A stretch of DNA of 64,000 nt from Paenibacillus sp. cl123 (lineage in GTDB: Bacteria; Bacillota; Bacilli; Paenibacillales; NBRC-103111), in assembly GCF_900101595.1 (NCBI RefSeq), contig NZ_FMYY01000005.1, positions 124,001 through 188,000 on the forward strand. Reading direction: 5' to 3'. How positions within the stretch are numbered: the stretch's first letter is position 1; the number at the start of each line of letters is the position of its first letter. The translations under genes and the position numbers were made by a program. Below, one piece after another: positions 26,891 through 38,600 of this stretch. The notes below the pieces were generated by a model that worked only from the letters and a program-made list of their open reading frames with translations, made no database searches and had not been told where the DNA came from.

Positions 26891-28474
26891 ATGAGACAAA
26901 TGAGGCGTTCCCGCTTTGCCGCTGCGCTGCTCGGCAGCATGCTTGCCGCCGCTTCCTTAACAGGCTGCACAACAGGCGACGGCGGGCAAGAAACGGCAAG
27001 CCCTTCTCCGGGGGAAAATGTGAGCACCGCCGAGAAGCCGACGGGACGGCCGGAGAAGGAGGTTGAACTGACCATGTACCTGCTCGGAGATCCGCCAAGA
27101 GATCTGCAGCAGGTGATGACCGAGCTGAACAAAAAGCTGAAAAGGGATATCAACGCCACGCTCAAAATCAACTATATTTCCTGGGGGGATCAGAACACGA
27201 AATATTCGCTTCTGCTTGCAGCCGGGGAGAAATTCGATTTGATTTATACATCGAGCTGGGCCTTTTTTCAGCAGGAAGCGCCCAAAGGGGCGTTCTTGGC
27301 ACTTAATGAGCTGCTGCCCGTCTATGCGCCTAGGACGCTGAAGGAGACGCCGGAGGCGGCATGGGAGCAAGCGAAATTCAACGGAAACGTGTATATGATT
27401 CCGCAAACCTATGATGCGCCAGTCGGACAAGGGCTTCTGATCCGCGAGGATCTGAGGAAGAAATACAACGTTCCCCCGGTCCGGACGCTGGACGATTTGG
27501 GCGTGTTTCTTGAAGCGGTCAAGAAGCATGAGCCGGATATGTTTCCGTACAACATCGGCGGCAGCGATAAAAACAACATCATTTTGTGGGCCTTTAAGGA
27601 GAGCAAGGAGAATTGGCAGGGCATTGGCGGCACGGGGACGGTCCACCTGTTTTATGATAACGACCATCCGGACAAGCTCCTGACCTTGTATGAGCTGCCC
27701 GACTATCCCAAATTTGCGGAACGGATGAGGGACTGGGCGTCCAAAGGCTATTGGTCGAGGAGCGTCTTGTCCAACCAGATGAGCGCCAAGGATTCGTTCA
27801 TTAACGGCAAAAGCGTTGTCGCTCATATCAACCTGCTGAGCACCAATGAAGAATACAAAAAAGTGATGGATAAGCACCCGGATTGGGAGCTCGACTGGAT
27901 GATATACGGAGGCCTCGACAAGCCGCTGCCAAGAACGGCTTACATCACGGACGGAATGGCTATTAACGCGAGGGCGGCTAATCCGGAAAGAGCGCTTATG
28001 CTGCTGGAGCTGCTGCGGACCAACCGCGAGTATTATGATTTGACGATGTACGGCATCAAAGGCAAGCATTATGATCTCACGGCAGACGGCAAGCTGACGC
28101 TTCCCGCGGGCGTCAGTCCTTCGGATAACGGGTTTGCTCCGGAGGCGATGGGCGGCTGGGGCTGGAGAGTCGACAGGTTCGTCAGGGAGCCGGCGAAATC
28201 CTGGTACAAGTATTTGGATTTGAAGCAGGAGCTGCAGGATAACTTGTACGACGCCAAGCTTGCCAATTTTGTTGTGGACGTCTCCTCGTTCAAGACGGAG
28301 CTGGCTGCGGTCCAGGGCGTCGTGAAGCAGTACGGGGAGCCGGTTAACTTCGGGCTGGTCGATCCGCAGACGGCGATCCCGGTGCTCCGGCAGAAGCTGA
28401 AGGAGGCGGGGATGGAGAAAATTCGCGAGGAAGTAACCAAGCAGGTGAAGCAATTTTTAACGGCAGGCAAGTGA
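26891..28474 (+). CDS. Lipoprotein oligosaccharide-binding protein, LplA-type, without adjacent permeases
   Basis: 527-aa binding lipoprotein. Signal peptide with lipobox SLTGC (Cys26), then an acidic/Ser/Pro linker. The body resembles the proteins at 6361 and 57465 (C-terminal VDPQTAIPVLRQKLKEAGM). Start ATG 26891 follows AGGAGGG (26877-26883) by 7 bases. Unlike the other binding proteins in the window, it is followed by a lyase gene (50 bp later) instead of permease genes. It may share the LplB/LplC pairs at 4463/5407 or 61531/62475, or act as a sensor for the divergent regulator. Expression is probably controlled by the regulator at 24414. Confidence 0.9.
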   Translation: MRQMRRSRFAAALLGSMLAAASLTGCTTGDGGQETASPSPGENVSTAEKPTGRPEKEVELTMYLLGDPPRDLQQVMTELNKKLKRDINATLKINYISWGDQNTKYSLLLAAGEKFDLIYTSSWAFFQQEAPKGAFLALNELLPVYAPRTLKETPEAAWEQAKFNGNVYMIPQTYDAPVGQGLLIREDLRKKYNVPPVRTLDDLGVFLEAVKKHEPDMFPYNIGGSDKNNIILWAFKESKENWQGIGGTGTVHLFYDNDHPDKLLTLYELPDYPKFAERMRDWASKGYWSRSVLSNQMSAKDSFINGKSVVAHINLLSTNEEYKKVMDKHPDWELDWMIYGGLDKPLPRTAYITDGMAINARAANPERALMLLELLRTNREYYDLTMYGIKGKHYDLTADGKLTLPAGVSPSDNGFAPEAMGGWGWRVDRFVREPAKSWYKYLDLKQELQDNLYDAKLANFVVDVSSFKTELAAVQGVVKQYGEPVNFGLVDPQTAIPVLRQKLKEAGMEKIREEVTKQVKQFLTAGK

Positions 28475-28523
28475 GGAAGAAACAGAATGAGAGTGGAGCC
28501 TTGCTCCTGAAGAAAGGGTGGCC

Positions 28524-31500
28524 ATGATGGATGTATGGATAAAGAAGCGCAGCAGAAGCTGGATTTCATTGATGTTGTGCATAGTCATGATAGCAGGGCT
28601 ACTGCTCGGGTTGGTTCCGCAAAAGGCGGAAGCGGCCGCAGCGTCTTTGCCCGTGAACGATACGTTTGATGCGGAGCAGACGGGAGCGGCGCCCGCAGGC
28701 TATACGATTACCGGCACGGGAGGCACGGCTCTGGTCAGCGATCCGGACGGGTCCGGGAACAAGGCGCTGGAGCTGAAGGACACCGACTCCGGCACTGCTG
28801 GTAACAGTGTTACGGTAACCAAAACGTTCGCGCCTAAGACGAGTGGCAAGCTTCTTGTGGAAATGAAGTACATGCTGAAGGAAGCGATGGACAAATATCC
28901 GGTGCTCGACTTTAAACTGAACGGCAAGGCGGGAACAACAACGAAGCCGGCGGCTAGTTTCCTCGTGTTGGGCAACGGCTCTACCCGATTCACGATTAAG
29001 GACAATCCGAATTTTACAGCTCAGTTCATTCCCAATTCGTCCTACGCCAATGCTAAAAATGTCTGGTACACGATGAGACTGGAGCTTGATCTGGATGCGG
29101 GCAGCTTCGATGCTTATATAACAAGCGATAAGCTCGAGGCCGCCAATGTTTCCTCCTTAGTCGCAGGGGTTACAAGGGTTGGCCCCAAGACGGTCGCTAT
29201 GCTCGGCAAACCGCTCATGACGGAAGGGCTTACGAGCATCGACCAGGTTGTTATTTCATCAGGATCGAACTCGGGCATCTACCACATTGATGATGTGACG
29301 ATCAAGCCGATTTTGGCTGTAAAAGGTAAAGTGGCTAATGCGGCGGGAGAAAATTTGGGCTTAGTTCCGGTCAGCTTGTATGCCGCTGCGGATACGGCCT
29401 TTGCAGCGCCGCTGGCAGCTGTGCAAACATCGGCGGACGGTAGATATAGCCTGGCAGCGCCGTCCGGCGGAGCTTACGTAGTCAGAGCCGTCAAGGAAGG
29501 ATACATAAGCGGAACTGCCCCTGTTACGCTGACGGAGAGCGATGCCGCCGATGTGAATATTCAGCTGCAAGCGGACCCGGCCTACAGCAAATACAGCATC
29601 AGCGGAACGGTATCGCATGCGGCGACAGGCGCCAAGCTATCCGGTGTTACGCTGAACGTGTATGAGAAGAACGATACAGCTTTCAGCGTGTCCCTGGGAA
29701 ATACGGTTACGGCGGCAGACGGCAGCTTTGCGTTTCCAGCCACGCTGGTGGCGGGCAGTTATACGATCCGGGCTGCGCTCGGCGACTATATAACGGTCAA
29801 TTATCCGGTCGAGATAACCGGTACGAATCTGGAAAACGTAGACATTCGGCTGTCAGCGGCCGTGTCGGCTTTTCCCGTATATGACGCGTTCGATGCGGAG
29901 CAGACCGGAACACTGCCTGCCGGTTATGCGGTTACCGGAACTGGAGGCACGGCTCTGGTCAGCGATCCGGCAGGAAACGGGAACAGGACGCTGGAGCTGA
30001 AGGACATCAATCCCGGCAATGACGGCATTACGGTGACGAAAACGTTTACACCCAAAACAAGCGGCAAGCTTCTTGTGGAAACGAAGTACATGGTAAAAAA
30101 GGATGCGACAGACAAATATCCTGTGCTTAATATCAAGCTGAACGGCAAAGCGGGAGCGGGTCCGGAGGTGAAGCCGGCGGTTCAATTCCTGGTATTGCCC
30201 AACGGGGCTAACCGGTTCAGCATTAAGGATAGCCCGGATCCTTTTGTCGGACAGTTTATTCCTAGCTCGTCGTACTTCATCCCCCAGAATGTCTGGTATA
30301 CGCTGAGACTGGAGCTGGATCTGGATGCGGGCAAATTCGATGCTTACTTAACAAGCGATAGACTGGAAGTCACCCATGCTCCCGGTTTAGACACAGGGAT
30401 TACAAGGGTAGGCCCCAAGACAGTTGCGACGTTCGGTAAACCGTTCATGACGACAGGCTTTACGAGCATCGATCAGCTTGTATTCGCAACAGGGTCGAAT
30501 TCGGGCTCCTTCCACATCGACGATGTGACGGTCAAGAAGGTTATGGTCGTTAACGGCAAAGTGGAAAATAAGGCGGGGGAACCGCTCGGATTAGTTCCCG
30601 TCAGCTTGTATGCCGCTGCGGATAAGGCCTTTGCAGCTCCGTTGGCAACCATGCAAACATCGGCGGACGGCGCTTATAGCTTGATCGCGCCGGGAAGCGG
30701 AGATTATGTAGTCAGGGCTGTTAAGGCCGGCTACGTAAGCGGCACGACTTCCGCTACATTGACGGACAGCGATATTTTCGGTGTGAATATCCAATTGCAA
30801 GCGGACCCGGCCTACAACAAATACAGCATTAGCGGAACTGTATCGGAGGTGGCGACAGGCGCCAAGCTTTCCGGCGTAACGCTGAACGTGTTTGAGGAGG
30901 GCGATAAGACGTACAGCGTATCCTTGGGGACTACGGTGACGGCGGAGGACGGCAGCTTTGCGTTTCCGGCGCCGCTGCTGGCGGACCGTTATATGATCCG
31001 CGCTACGCACAGCAGCTATATCACGAGCAATTATCCGGCCGCGTTATTCGATGCGGATCTGAAGCATGCAGACATTCGTATGCCGGCGGCCATTACGGCG
31101 ACTGCGGAAACGATACCTGTGCCCCCTGCCGAGCATCCTCGTCTGTATGTGAGAGCGGGCGACATCCCGGCACTGAAGGCGAAGGTTGCGCCAGGAGGAC
31201 CGCTGGAAGCCGTATGGAAAAAGGTGCTGCAAACAAGCGAAAGCGCAGCCTTCAGGGGCAAGTCAAGCGGCACGACATCGGAGATCGAGAGATACAGCTT
31301 GCCGGCTCTGCAAAACACCCGGTATGTAAGAATAGTCGGGCACGGCAGCAGCTCGGGCAGCTTATGGAATTCCATTGTCGAAACGGAAATTTATGACTCC
31401 GTATCCGGAGCTGTGTACAAGGTGCCGGTACAGAGTGTGTCCGCTAGCAGCGTAGGCAGCGGCACCGACCCGAATTTGACATTGGACGGCAATATGGCTC

Positions 31501-34500
31501 CGGAGTCCAGGTGGTCGGCCGAAGGTGACGGCGAGTGGATCAGCTACGATCTAGGCTCCATTAAGCAAGTTGGATCTGTCGGCATCGCTTGGTTGTCGGG
31601 GCACACCCGCAGTTCTTATTTCGACATTGATGTTTCTACGGACGGTGTAACCTGGGAGAGGCTCGAACTGGGATTGACTTTGCCTGAAGGAGCTATTTCT
31701 CCGCTACCGCCGGGAACAACGGATAAGACTAACTACTTGCTGGCTATCCGGCAAGCCATTGAAGCGAACGCCATGATCTATTTGCTTGAAGGCGATCCGA
31801 AGCGTGGTCGCAGAACGATCAATATGCTGTTGAACAATTTGAATACGGTTCAATTTACGAGGGCGGATCAGTACCCGCAGATAGGGGCGACGATTAATGC
31901 CGCGGCTATTGTCTACGACTGGATCTACCCGCTGCTGACCGAAGCTGAGAAAACGACAATTATTAACAGAATGGAAGCTATCGCCGCACAAATGGAAATC
32001 GGGTATCCTCCTCTCCAGCAAGGCTCGGTTGTCAGCCACGGCACCGGCGATCAGATGTTGAAGCACCAGCTGGCGGGCGGGGTAGCCATTTACGACGAGA
32101 AGCCGCTCATGTACAATGCTTCGGTGACGCGGATGTTCAAGGAACATATACCTGCCAGCAACTTCGGCGCTTTGGCCGAGATGCATTCCCAAGGGGATTC
32201 TTACGGACCCAACAAGATAAGCTCAGAGCTATGGGCGGCGTGGATTTTTAGAAGGATGGGGTTAGGACCTATCTATGACGAGCGGCTAGGAGGAGCGAGA
32301 CTTTACCGTTCGCTTTATGAGCGCTTCCCTGACGGTCAGCTCCTGCGTTCAGGCGATTCCCATTTGCCTATCTATGCACAGCGCAATTCGTATTTAGGGA
32401 TCCCGTCTACGCTCATACTGGCAGCACCTTATTACAAGGATCCTATTCTCCAACATGAGTTTTTGCGTCAATACAAGCCGGGCACGATTGATCCGATCAA
32501 CGAGATATTGTTCGTCGACATGAGTCTGCCGACGCAATCGGACAGCAGTTTGCCGCTTACCAAATATTTCGGCTATCCGATCGGAACGATGATCGCAAGG
32601 ACAGGATGGGATACCGGAGGGGTCGATAGAACGGCGCCGGCGGTTGTTGCCGAAATGAAGGTCGGCGGTCACTTTTTCGCCAATCATCAGCACCGGGATT
32701 TTGGTCACTTTGCCATCTACTACAAAGGATCGTTAGCCCAAAACTCGGGTATTTATGAGGGCGGTAACGGAGGTTATGGCAGCGATCATGACGTCAATTA
32801 CCATAAACAGTCGATTTCCAGCAACACGATGCTGGTCTACGACCCGAATGAAGTGAAAACCTGGATGGGCAGACAAATCATTAACGACGGCGGCCAACGC
32901 ACGCCTAACAATGGCTTCGATGCCGTTACTCTGGAGGAGCTGGTCGGCAGAGACACTTACATGGGCAAGGTGGTCGGACAACAGTTCGGACCGGATGCGG
33001 CAGCGCCTAACTTCAGTTACATCAAAGGCGATTTAACGTCTGCCTATACGTCGAAGGTGAAGCAGTCCATGCGTTCCTTCGTGTTCCTGAATCTGAAGAA
33101 CGACCGGCATCCTGCGGCAATGATCGTCTACGACAAAGTGGCTGCGGCCGATCCTAACTTCAAGAAATATTGGCTGCTGCACAGTATTGAGGCGCCGGAG
33201 GTAAACGGAAATACAACGACAATCAAACGCACTGAAGACGGCTATAACGGCAAGCTGGTCAATGAGACGCTGCTGCCTGCGGCCGAAAATACGGCCATCG
33301 AGAAGGTCGGAGGGCCAGGGCGCGAATTCGAAGTGTTCGGTACGAATTTCCCGAATTTCCTGAGCAGGCTGCCAGGCGAAACGACGGCTGAACCGGGAGA
33401 ATGGCGTGTGCAAATCTCGCCAAAGGCTCCTCAGCAAACTGATTATTTCCTGAACGTAATGCAGGTCATGGATCCCGGCACAGCGCCTCTCGCCACGCAG
33501 AGGCTGGACTCGGACCGGATGGTCGGCGTGAAGGTGTCCGGCAATGCCGTATGGTTCAGCAAAGACAGTAATCGTCTTGACGGCGCTGTAACGCTGACGG
33601 TTCCCGGCGACGAAACGAATCTGCAATTTGTGGTGACGGATCTGGAAGCGGGCGCTTGGAAAATATCCCGCGACGGCGTGGATACATCCGGTTCTGTCAG
33701 CGAAGAGGGCGGCGTGCTCTACTTTACCGGCGCGGCAGGGACCTATATGCTGACGCGTGCGGGCAATGCGGATAGTGAAGCGCCTGTGACAACTGCGTCC
33801 TTGTCGCCGGCTAACCCGGACGGTAAGGACGGCTGGTATGCCAAGTCGGTTACGGTTACCTTGGCTGCCACCGATAACACGGCGGTCGCCAAGACGGAAT
33901 ACAGCCTGGACGGCGGCGCAAGCTGGCAGGCTTATACGGCTCCCGTGACTATCGCGAAGGCGGGCCAATACACGTTCCAGTATCGGTCTACGGATTCTGC
34001 AGGGAATGTGGAAGTGGCGAAATCAGTCAGCTTCAAAATAGCGGCTGCAGCCGCTGACCCGGATTCAGGTTCGGGGTCAGGCTCAGGCTCATCGAGCGGA
34101 TCTGCATCTGCGGTGGATGCGCCAACAGTCAAAGAAACAAATCTTGGCGTAGAAATTAGCGGCAGCGGCGTCGTCACCAAGAAAGAGACATCGGCGGATG
34201 GCAAGAGCGTTCAGAACGTTGCCGTTTCTGCGGAAGCCGTCGAGAAAGCCTTGCAAATGCTGACCGGCAAAAAGCCCGGGGATCAGAAGATCATCGTAGC
34301 TGTAGGCGGCACAGAGTCGGTTAATCGAATCGAACTGCCGGGAGCCGTCTTGGCAAAGGGCGCCGGTTCGACGCCGAATGCGACGATTGCGATTCAAACT
34401 GGAACGGCGGCTTATCATCTGCCGGTAGGCTTGATTGATGTTAACGGGATTGCGGAGTCGCTTGGAGCAGACCCAAAAGATACCAAGATTGTAGTGAAGA

Positions 34501-35384
34501 TTGAGAAACTAAGCGGTGCTGCGGCAGAAGAAGCTGCGAAGCGTATTAACAGCCTTGGAGCAAGGTCGGTATCGGACATAATCGATTTCTCGATCCAAGT
34601 GGAGGCCAACGGAAAAGCGGCATCGGCAAATGACTTCAGCCAGTACGTAGAAAGAAGCCTCACAGTCTCAGACGATGTTACTCCTGAGGGTGTAACGGCT
34701 GTAACGATTGATGATGCAGGTCGGATGACCTTCGTGCCTATGATCCTTCAGCAGACGAACGGTAAGTCGGTTGCCGTTATGAAGCGCAAAGGAAACAGTG
34801 CTTATGCCATACTAGCTTACAATAAAACCTTTGCTGATCTGAACGGGCACTGGGCAAAAGCCGATATCGAGCTTCTAGCCTCCAAGCTGGTCGTTCAAGG
34901 GCAATCCGCGGATGCTTTTGCACCGGAGCAAAGCGTGAAAAGAGCGGAATTCGCAGCACTGCTTGTACGTTCGCTTGGATTGAGTGAAGATAGCTCTGGA
35001 GCTGCCTTCACTGACGTATCCGCTAGTGACTGGTATGCTGGAGCCGTTGGAGCCGCTGCTCGGAGCGGTTTGGTCGAAGGGTTCGAGGATGGCAGCTTTG
35101 ACCCCCACGCCTCCATCACACGGGAGCAAATGGCGGTAATGATCGCGAGAGCGGTGACAGCCAGCGGCAAAGCTTTAGGCAACGGTACGGCCAATGAAGC
35201 TGCCTTTAGCGACCAGTCCTCGATCTCATCCTGGGCACTTGAAGCTGTTCGACAAGCCGCCGGCGCAGGCCTGCTGCAAGGGCAGCCGGAGAATCGCTTC
35301 GCTCCTGCCGAGCAGGCGACACGGGCTCAATCCGCAGCTCTCATCAAACGATTCTTGCAGTATATAACATTTATTAACAAATAA
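28524..35384 (+). CDS. S-layer-anchored heparinase II/III-type polysaccharide lyase (2286 aa)
   Basis: Signal peptide 1-38 (AEA-A). Residues about 43-446 and 448-855 are an internal duplication, each with a LamG/concanavalin-like domain (FDAEQTG start, [12 protein letters not shown] end) and two carboxypeptidase-regulatory-like Ig domains. The catalytic region (about 873-1640) opens with [18 protein letters not shown], has an inserted F5/8-type discoidin domain (about 933-1050), an alpha/alpha toroid, then the lyase signature [16 protein letters not shown] (His1388, His1390) and [10 protein letters not shown], closest in my memory to heparinase II (PL21). An OmpL47-like Ig domain, a Gly/Ser linker, a pre-SLH beta domain and three SLH domains (about 2102-2286) end the protein. 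It should cleave uronate-containing chains at the cell surface by beta-elimination. ATG 28524 follows AAAGGG; GTG 28518 and ATG 28527 are alternatives. Confidence 0.87.
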   Translation: MMDVWIKKRSRSWISLMLCIVMIAGLLLGLVPQKAEAAAASLPVNDTFDAEQTGAAPAGYTITGTGGTALVSDPDGSGNKALELKDTDSGTAGNSVTVTKTFAPKTSGKLLVEMKYMLKEAMDKYPVLDFKLNGKAGTTTKPAASFLVLGNGSTRFTIKDNPNFTAQFIPNSSYANAKNVWYTMRLELDLDAGSFDAYITSDKLEAANVSSLVAGVTRVGPKTVAMLGKPLMTEGLTSIDQVVISSGSNSGIYHIDDVTIKPILAVKGKVANAAGENLGLVPVSLYAAADTAFAAPLAAVQTSADGRYSLAAPSGGAYVVRAVKEGYISGTAPVTLTESDAADVNIQLQADPAYSKYSISGTVSHAATGAKLSGVTLNVYEKNDTAFSVSLGNTVTAADGSFAFPATLVAGSYTIRAALGDYITVNYPVEITGTNLENVDIRLSAAVSAFPVYDAFDAEQTGTLPAGYAVTGTGGTALVSDPAGNGNRTLELKDINPGNDGITVTKTFTPKTSGKLLVETKYMVKKDATDKYPVLNIKLNGKAGAGPEVKPAVQFLVLPNGANRFSIKDSPDPFVGQFIPSSSYFIPQNVWYTLRLELDLDAGKFDAYLTSDRLEVTHAPGLDTGITRVGPKTVATFGKPFMTTGFTSIDQLVFATGSNSGSFHIDDVTVKKVMVVNGKVENKAGEPLGLVPVSLYAAADKAFAAPLATMQTSADGAYSLIAPGSGDYVVRAVKAGYVSGTTSATLTDSDIFGVNIQLQADPAYNKYSISGTVSEVATGAKLSGVTLNVFEEGDKTYSVSLGTTVTAEDGSFAFPAPLLADRYMIRATHSSYITSNYPAALFDADLKHADIRMPAAITATAETIPVPPAEHPRLYVRAGDIPALKAKVAPGGPLEAVWKKVLQTSESAAFRGKSSGTTSEIERYSLPALQNTRYVRIVGHGSSSGSLWNSIVETEIYDSVSGAVYKVPVQSVSASSVGSGTDPNLTLDGNMAPESRWSAEGDGEWISYDLGSIKQVGSVGIAWLSGHTRSSYFDIDVSTDGVTWERLELGLTLPEGAISPLPPGTTDKTNYLLAIRQAIEANAMIYLLEGDPKRGRRTINMLLNNLNTVQFTRADQYPQIGATINAAAIVYDWIYPLLTEAEKTTIINRMEAIAAQMEIGYPPLQQGSVVSHGTGDQMLKHQLAGGVAIYDEKPLMYNASVTRMFKEHIPASNFGALAEMHSQGDSYGPNKISSELWAAWIFRRMGLGPIYDERLGGARLYRSLYERFPDGQLLRSGDSHLPIYAQRNSYLGIPSTLILAAPYYKDPILQHEFLRQYKPGTIDPINEILFVDMSLPTQSDSSLPLTKYFGYPIGTMIARTGWDTGGVDRTAPAVVAEMKVGGHFFANHQHRDFGHFAIYYKGSLAQNSGIYEGGNGGYGSDHDVNYHKQSISSNTMLVYDPNEVKTWMGRQIINDGGQRTPNNGFDAVTLEELVGRDTYMGKVVGQQFGPDAAAPNFSYIKGDLTSAYTSKVKQSMRSFVFLNLKNDRHPAAMIVYDKVAAADPNFKKYWLLHSIEAPEVNGNTTTIKRTEDGYNGKLVNETLLPAAENTAIEKVGGPGREFEVFGTNFPNFLSRLPGETTAEPGEWRVQISPKAPQQTDYFLNVMQVMDPGTAPLATQRLDSDRMVGVKVSGNAVWFSKDSNRLDGAVTLTVPGDETNLQFVVTDLEAGAWKISRDGVDTSGSVSEEGGVLYFTGAAGTYMLTRAGNADSEAPVTTASLSPANPDGKDGWYAKSVTVTLAATDNTAVAKTEYSLDGGASWQAYTAPVTIAKAGQYTFQYRSTDSAGNVEVAKSVSFKIAAAAADPDSGSGSGSGSSSGSASAVDAPTVKETNLGVEISGSGVVTKKETSADGKSVQNVAVSAEAVEKALQMLTGKKPGDQKIIVAVGGTESVNRIELPGAVLAKGAGSTPNATIAIQTGTAAYHLPVGLIDVNGIAESLGADPKDTKIVVKIEKLSGAAAEEAAKRINSLGARSVSDIIDFSIQVEANGKAASANDFSQYVERSLTVSDDVTPEGVTAVTIDDAGRMTFVPMILQQTNGKSVAVMKRKGNSAYAILAYNKTFADLNGHWAKADIELLASKLVVQGQSADAFAPEQSVKRAEFAALLVRSLGLSEDSSGAAFTDVSASDWYAGAVGAAARSGLVEGFEDGSFDPHASITREQMAVMIARAVTASGKALGNGTANEAAFSDQSSISSWALEAVRQAAGAGLLQGQPENRFAPAEQATRAQSAALIKRFLQYITFINK

Positions 35385-35389
35385 GCACG

Positions 35390-35429
35390 ACCCGGCGAAG
35401 CTTGTGAACGTTTCGCCGGGTTTTGTTTT
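35390..35429 (+). terminator. Intrinsic terminator after the SLH lyase gene
   Basis: ACCCGGCGAA, 12-base loop, TTCGCCGGGT followed by TTTGTTTTG. It ends the 26891-35384 transcription unit. Confidence 0.9.
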
Positions 35430-35545
35430 GTGATTTCCCGCCAGGAGATGTTAAAACGAATGTTAAGGGGCATTAGGCATTTTCTCCGAATATCATACTT
35501 TTTTTAGAAAGTTTGCAAAATGCCATGTGTTATCCATATTGTTGA

Positions 35546-35574
35546 TTTTTAGCAGGCACCGATAGCTTTATGAT
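35546..35574 (+). promoter_or_regulatory. Candidate promoter for the second lyase gene
   Basis: TTTTTA (35546-35551), 17-base spacer, TATGAT (35569-35574). A better -35 sequence TTGATT (35542) is 21 bases away, which is too far. The leader to the start at 35662 contains AAGGAG (35643-35648), which is 13 bases from the start, an unusually long distance. Confidence 0.4.
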
Positions 35575-35661
35575 GGATGTGGAAAGGAGGAGGTTGAGCT
35601 TTACAGCTTTGTAAGCGGATTCAGTATGAGGATGAAATCAAAAAGGAGATGATGAATTGAA

Positions 35662-38600
35662 ATGAGGGAATTGAAAAAACGAGTGTCGTTGTTTATGGTT
35701 TTCGTAATGGCAGCGGGACTGCTGGGGGCCGTCCCGTTCGCCAAGCCGCCTGTGGCTCAAGCCGCGGAAACTTGGCCGGCAGATATTTTATCCGGCTTCA
35801 ATATGCCCTTCGCTCCGGCAGACTCGCTCGTCACCACGCAAAATCCGCCCGACTTCAGGTGGCCGGCCGTTAAAGATGCCGATACCTACTGGCTTCAGGT
35901 TAGCCGCAGCGATCAGTTCACACAAGTTCCCTATGAGAACCAGTCGGTTACGACGAATGTCTATAACTTTTCGGATGCATTCGATCCGGGAACCTGGTAT
36001 TGGCGTGTCAGTTATCATAAGCCGGCCACAGGCTGGTCGGAATGGAGCACGGCACGCAAATTTCGCATCGAAGAGCAGCATGTTGCTTTTCCTGTACCAA
36101 CTATAGAACGATTGATCGCTGACGTAGAGCAGGACCATCCCCGGATCTGGACGACGCCGGATAAGCTGTCTGATTTCAAAGAGCTGAAGCTAACCGTAGG
36201 GAAAGCCGTTTACGAGGAGAAGCTGCAGTCGGTACCGGCCAGCTTCGGCCAGGTTCTTACGGAACCGACATTCCCTTATCCGCCATCGCATCCCAAGGAT
36301 GAGGAATGGAATCAAGCCTTAAAAGTGATGGAGCGGGATGCCCTAGAGAAAGTGAACAAAATGCTGGACGCGGCATTCTTTCATCTGATCGCGGATACGC
36401 CGTCAACGGATTTAAGGGATAATGCGATCGAAAAGCTGCTCAGCGTTGCCGGTTGGTCTACGAATGGTCCGACGAGCTATGCGATGCATGATCAGGTTCA
36501 TCGTTATATTACGCTTGCTTCTGCGATGGCTTACGATTGGTTATATAACGATTTGTCACCGGCAAACCGTACGGTCGTTCAGAGCATGATCAAAAGCCGG
36601 ACCGTAACCATGATGAATGCCATTTTCAGTTCTGAAAACCCGATTCAGAAAAATCCATACGACTCCCACGGCTGGACAGCGATGGGCTATATCGGGATCA
36701 TAGCTACTGCGTTGCTCCATGAAATACCCGAAGCCGAGCAATGGTACAGGCGAGTGGTACCCGCTTATATCAATATCATGCCGCCTTGGGGGGGGGAGAA
36801 TGGAGGATGGTCGCAAGGGACCGGTTATTGGCAATGGTCGTCCTATGTCGGGATCGAGTTTATGGATGTTCTGCTCAGCTCAAGCGGCCTGAATCTGTAC
36901 GAGAAGGCTTATAACCGCAACCAAGGCTTATATCCGCTCTACGCCTTTCCGCACGGTACTCCGAAGGGAATTTTCGGGGACGACAGCGAATACCTTCCGG
37001 GGAAGCCGGGAGTAACGATCTATAACCGGCTTGCTCAAATGAATAAAAACCCCATATTGAAATGGGCGGCGGGAGCAATCGGAACCGGGCCGAGCGATAC
37101 ATTGAACAACTATTACTTCGGCGACCCTTCGCTGACTGCCAGACCGCCTGTGGACCTGCCGGATTCCAAATGGTTTCAGGATGTCGGTCAAGTCGCCATG
37201 CACTCCGAATTATATGATCCGGACAGAGTCTCCTTTTATTTCAAATCCAGTCCGTACGGCAGCTACAACCATAGTCATGCGGATCAGAACAGCTTTGTGT
37301 TGAATGCATACGGCGAATCACTAGCCATTGAGAGCGGATATTATGATGCCTATTTCACGAATCATGATAAAAATTACGCCAAACAAACGTTTGCTTCCAA
37401 TGCGATTACATACGACGGAAAACAGGGACAGCCGTTTAATGATATCGACGCGGACGGCCGCATCTACGGCTTTGTGACCCATCCGGATTTCGATGCGGTA
37501 AGCGGTGACGCTTCGGGCGCATATAAGGGAGTGCTGTCCAAAGCCGGAAGGAATGTCATTTATGTCAGACCCGACAAGTTTGTCGTGATCGATCAGCTGC
37601 AAAGCGCTAAGCCAGGCGGAAGCGAATTGGAGTGGCGGCTGCACGCCGAGGATTATTTAGCCATCGATTCGGATCAGTCCGGGGCGACAATCTTGAAAGG
37701 CGATGCCGGTCTCAAGGTCAAGGTACATGCTCCGGAAGATGTTCGGGCTACCTATGAGGATCAATATCTGGATATGAACGGAACCGAGATAAAGCCTGGC
37801 GGCAATTTTGCAGACAAGAAGCAGAAGCATGCGGCCTTCATATCCCCCAAGACGAAGTCTACGACTTTCATTACAACCATGGATGCGTATAAACGCGGGA
37901 CTGAGCGCCAAGAAGTCGTATCGGAAAACCACATCGGTTATATGAAGCTAAGGTTTGAGGACGGTACGGATGTCTATGTCCGGAGGACGGCAGCCGGTGA
38001 GATTGATACAGGCGGGATTGTATTTGACGGAACCGCGGTAGCCGTAAAAGGGAATAGCGTGCTGCTGGTAGACGGCACCAAAGTGATCAAAAACGGAGTA
38101 ACGGTCATCGAAAGCAACGTTCCCTCCACGATCGCGTATGGCGGGGACCGGTTATCCGTCTCAGGACCTCAGGATGCGCAGATTTCGATTCATGCTCCCG
38201 GCCTTTCACGATTAAGGAAGGATGACACCGGCGCTGACATTCCGCAAGGAGGGAATGCTGCGGATAATATGAGCTTGCGTGGCGTGCACTGGGATACTTC
38301 AGGGAATACGCTTCTCCTGCAAGTGGAAAAAGGGCAGCGCGCATTCAAGCTGAATAACGCTCCGATGCCTCAGGCTATGGGTAACGTTACTTTACAGACT
38401 TCTATCGATGGTCAATCAGGTACAGTGACCATGCAGACTTATAGCGATACGGCAGGCGTTCCCGTACATTGGGGGAGCTTAACTAACACAGCCGGCATGT
38501 ACTTGGTGGAAGAGGCTCCGCCGGGGTTGATCTTTGAAAAACACGGACGGCCCGAAGGCGTTTATCTGGAAGCCAATGCAGCCGTCATTGTGCGTGGGGA

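Noticed and set aside
26957..28453. 498-codon open frame on the minus strand
   Set aside because: It is antisense to a clear lipoprotein gene with signal peptide and lipobox, has no domain, and its composition is that of a shadow frame.
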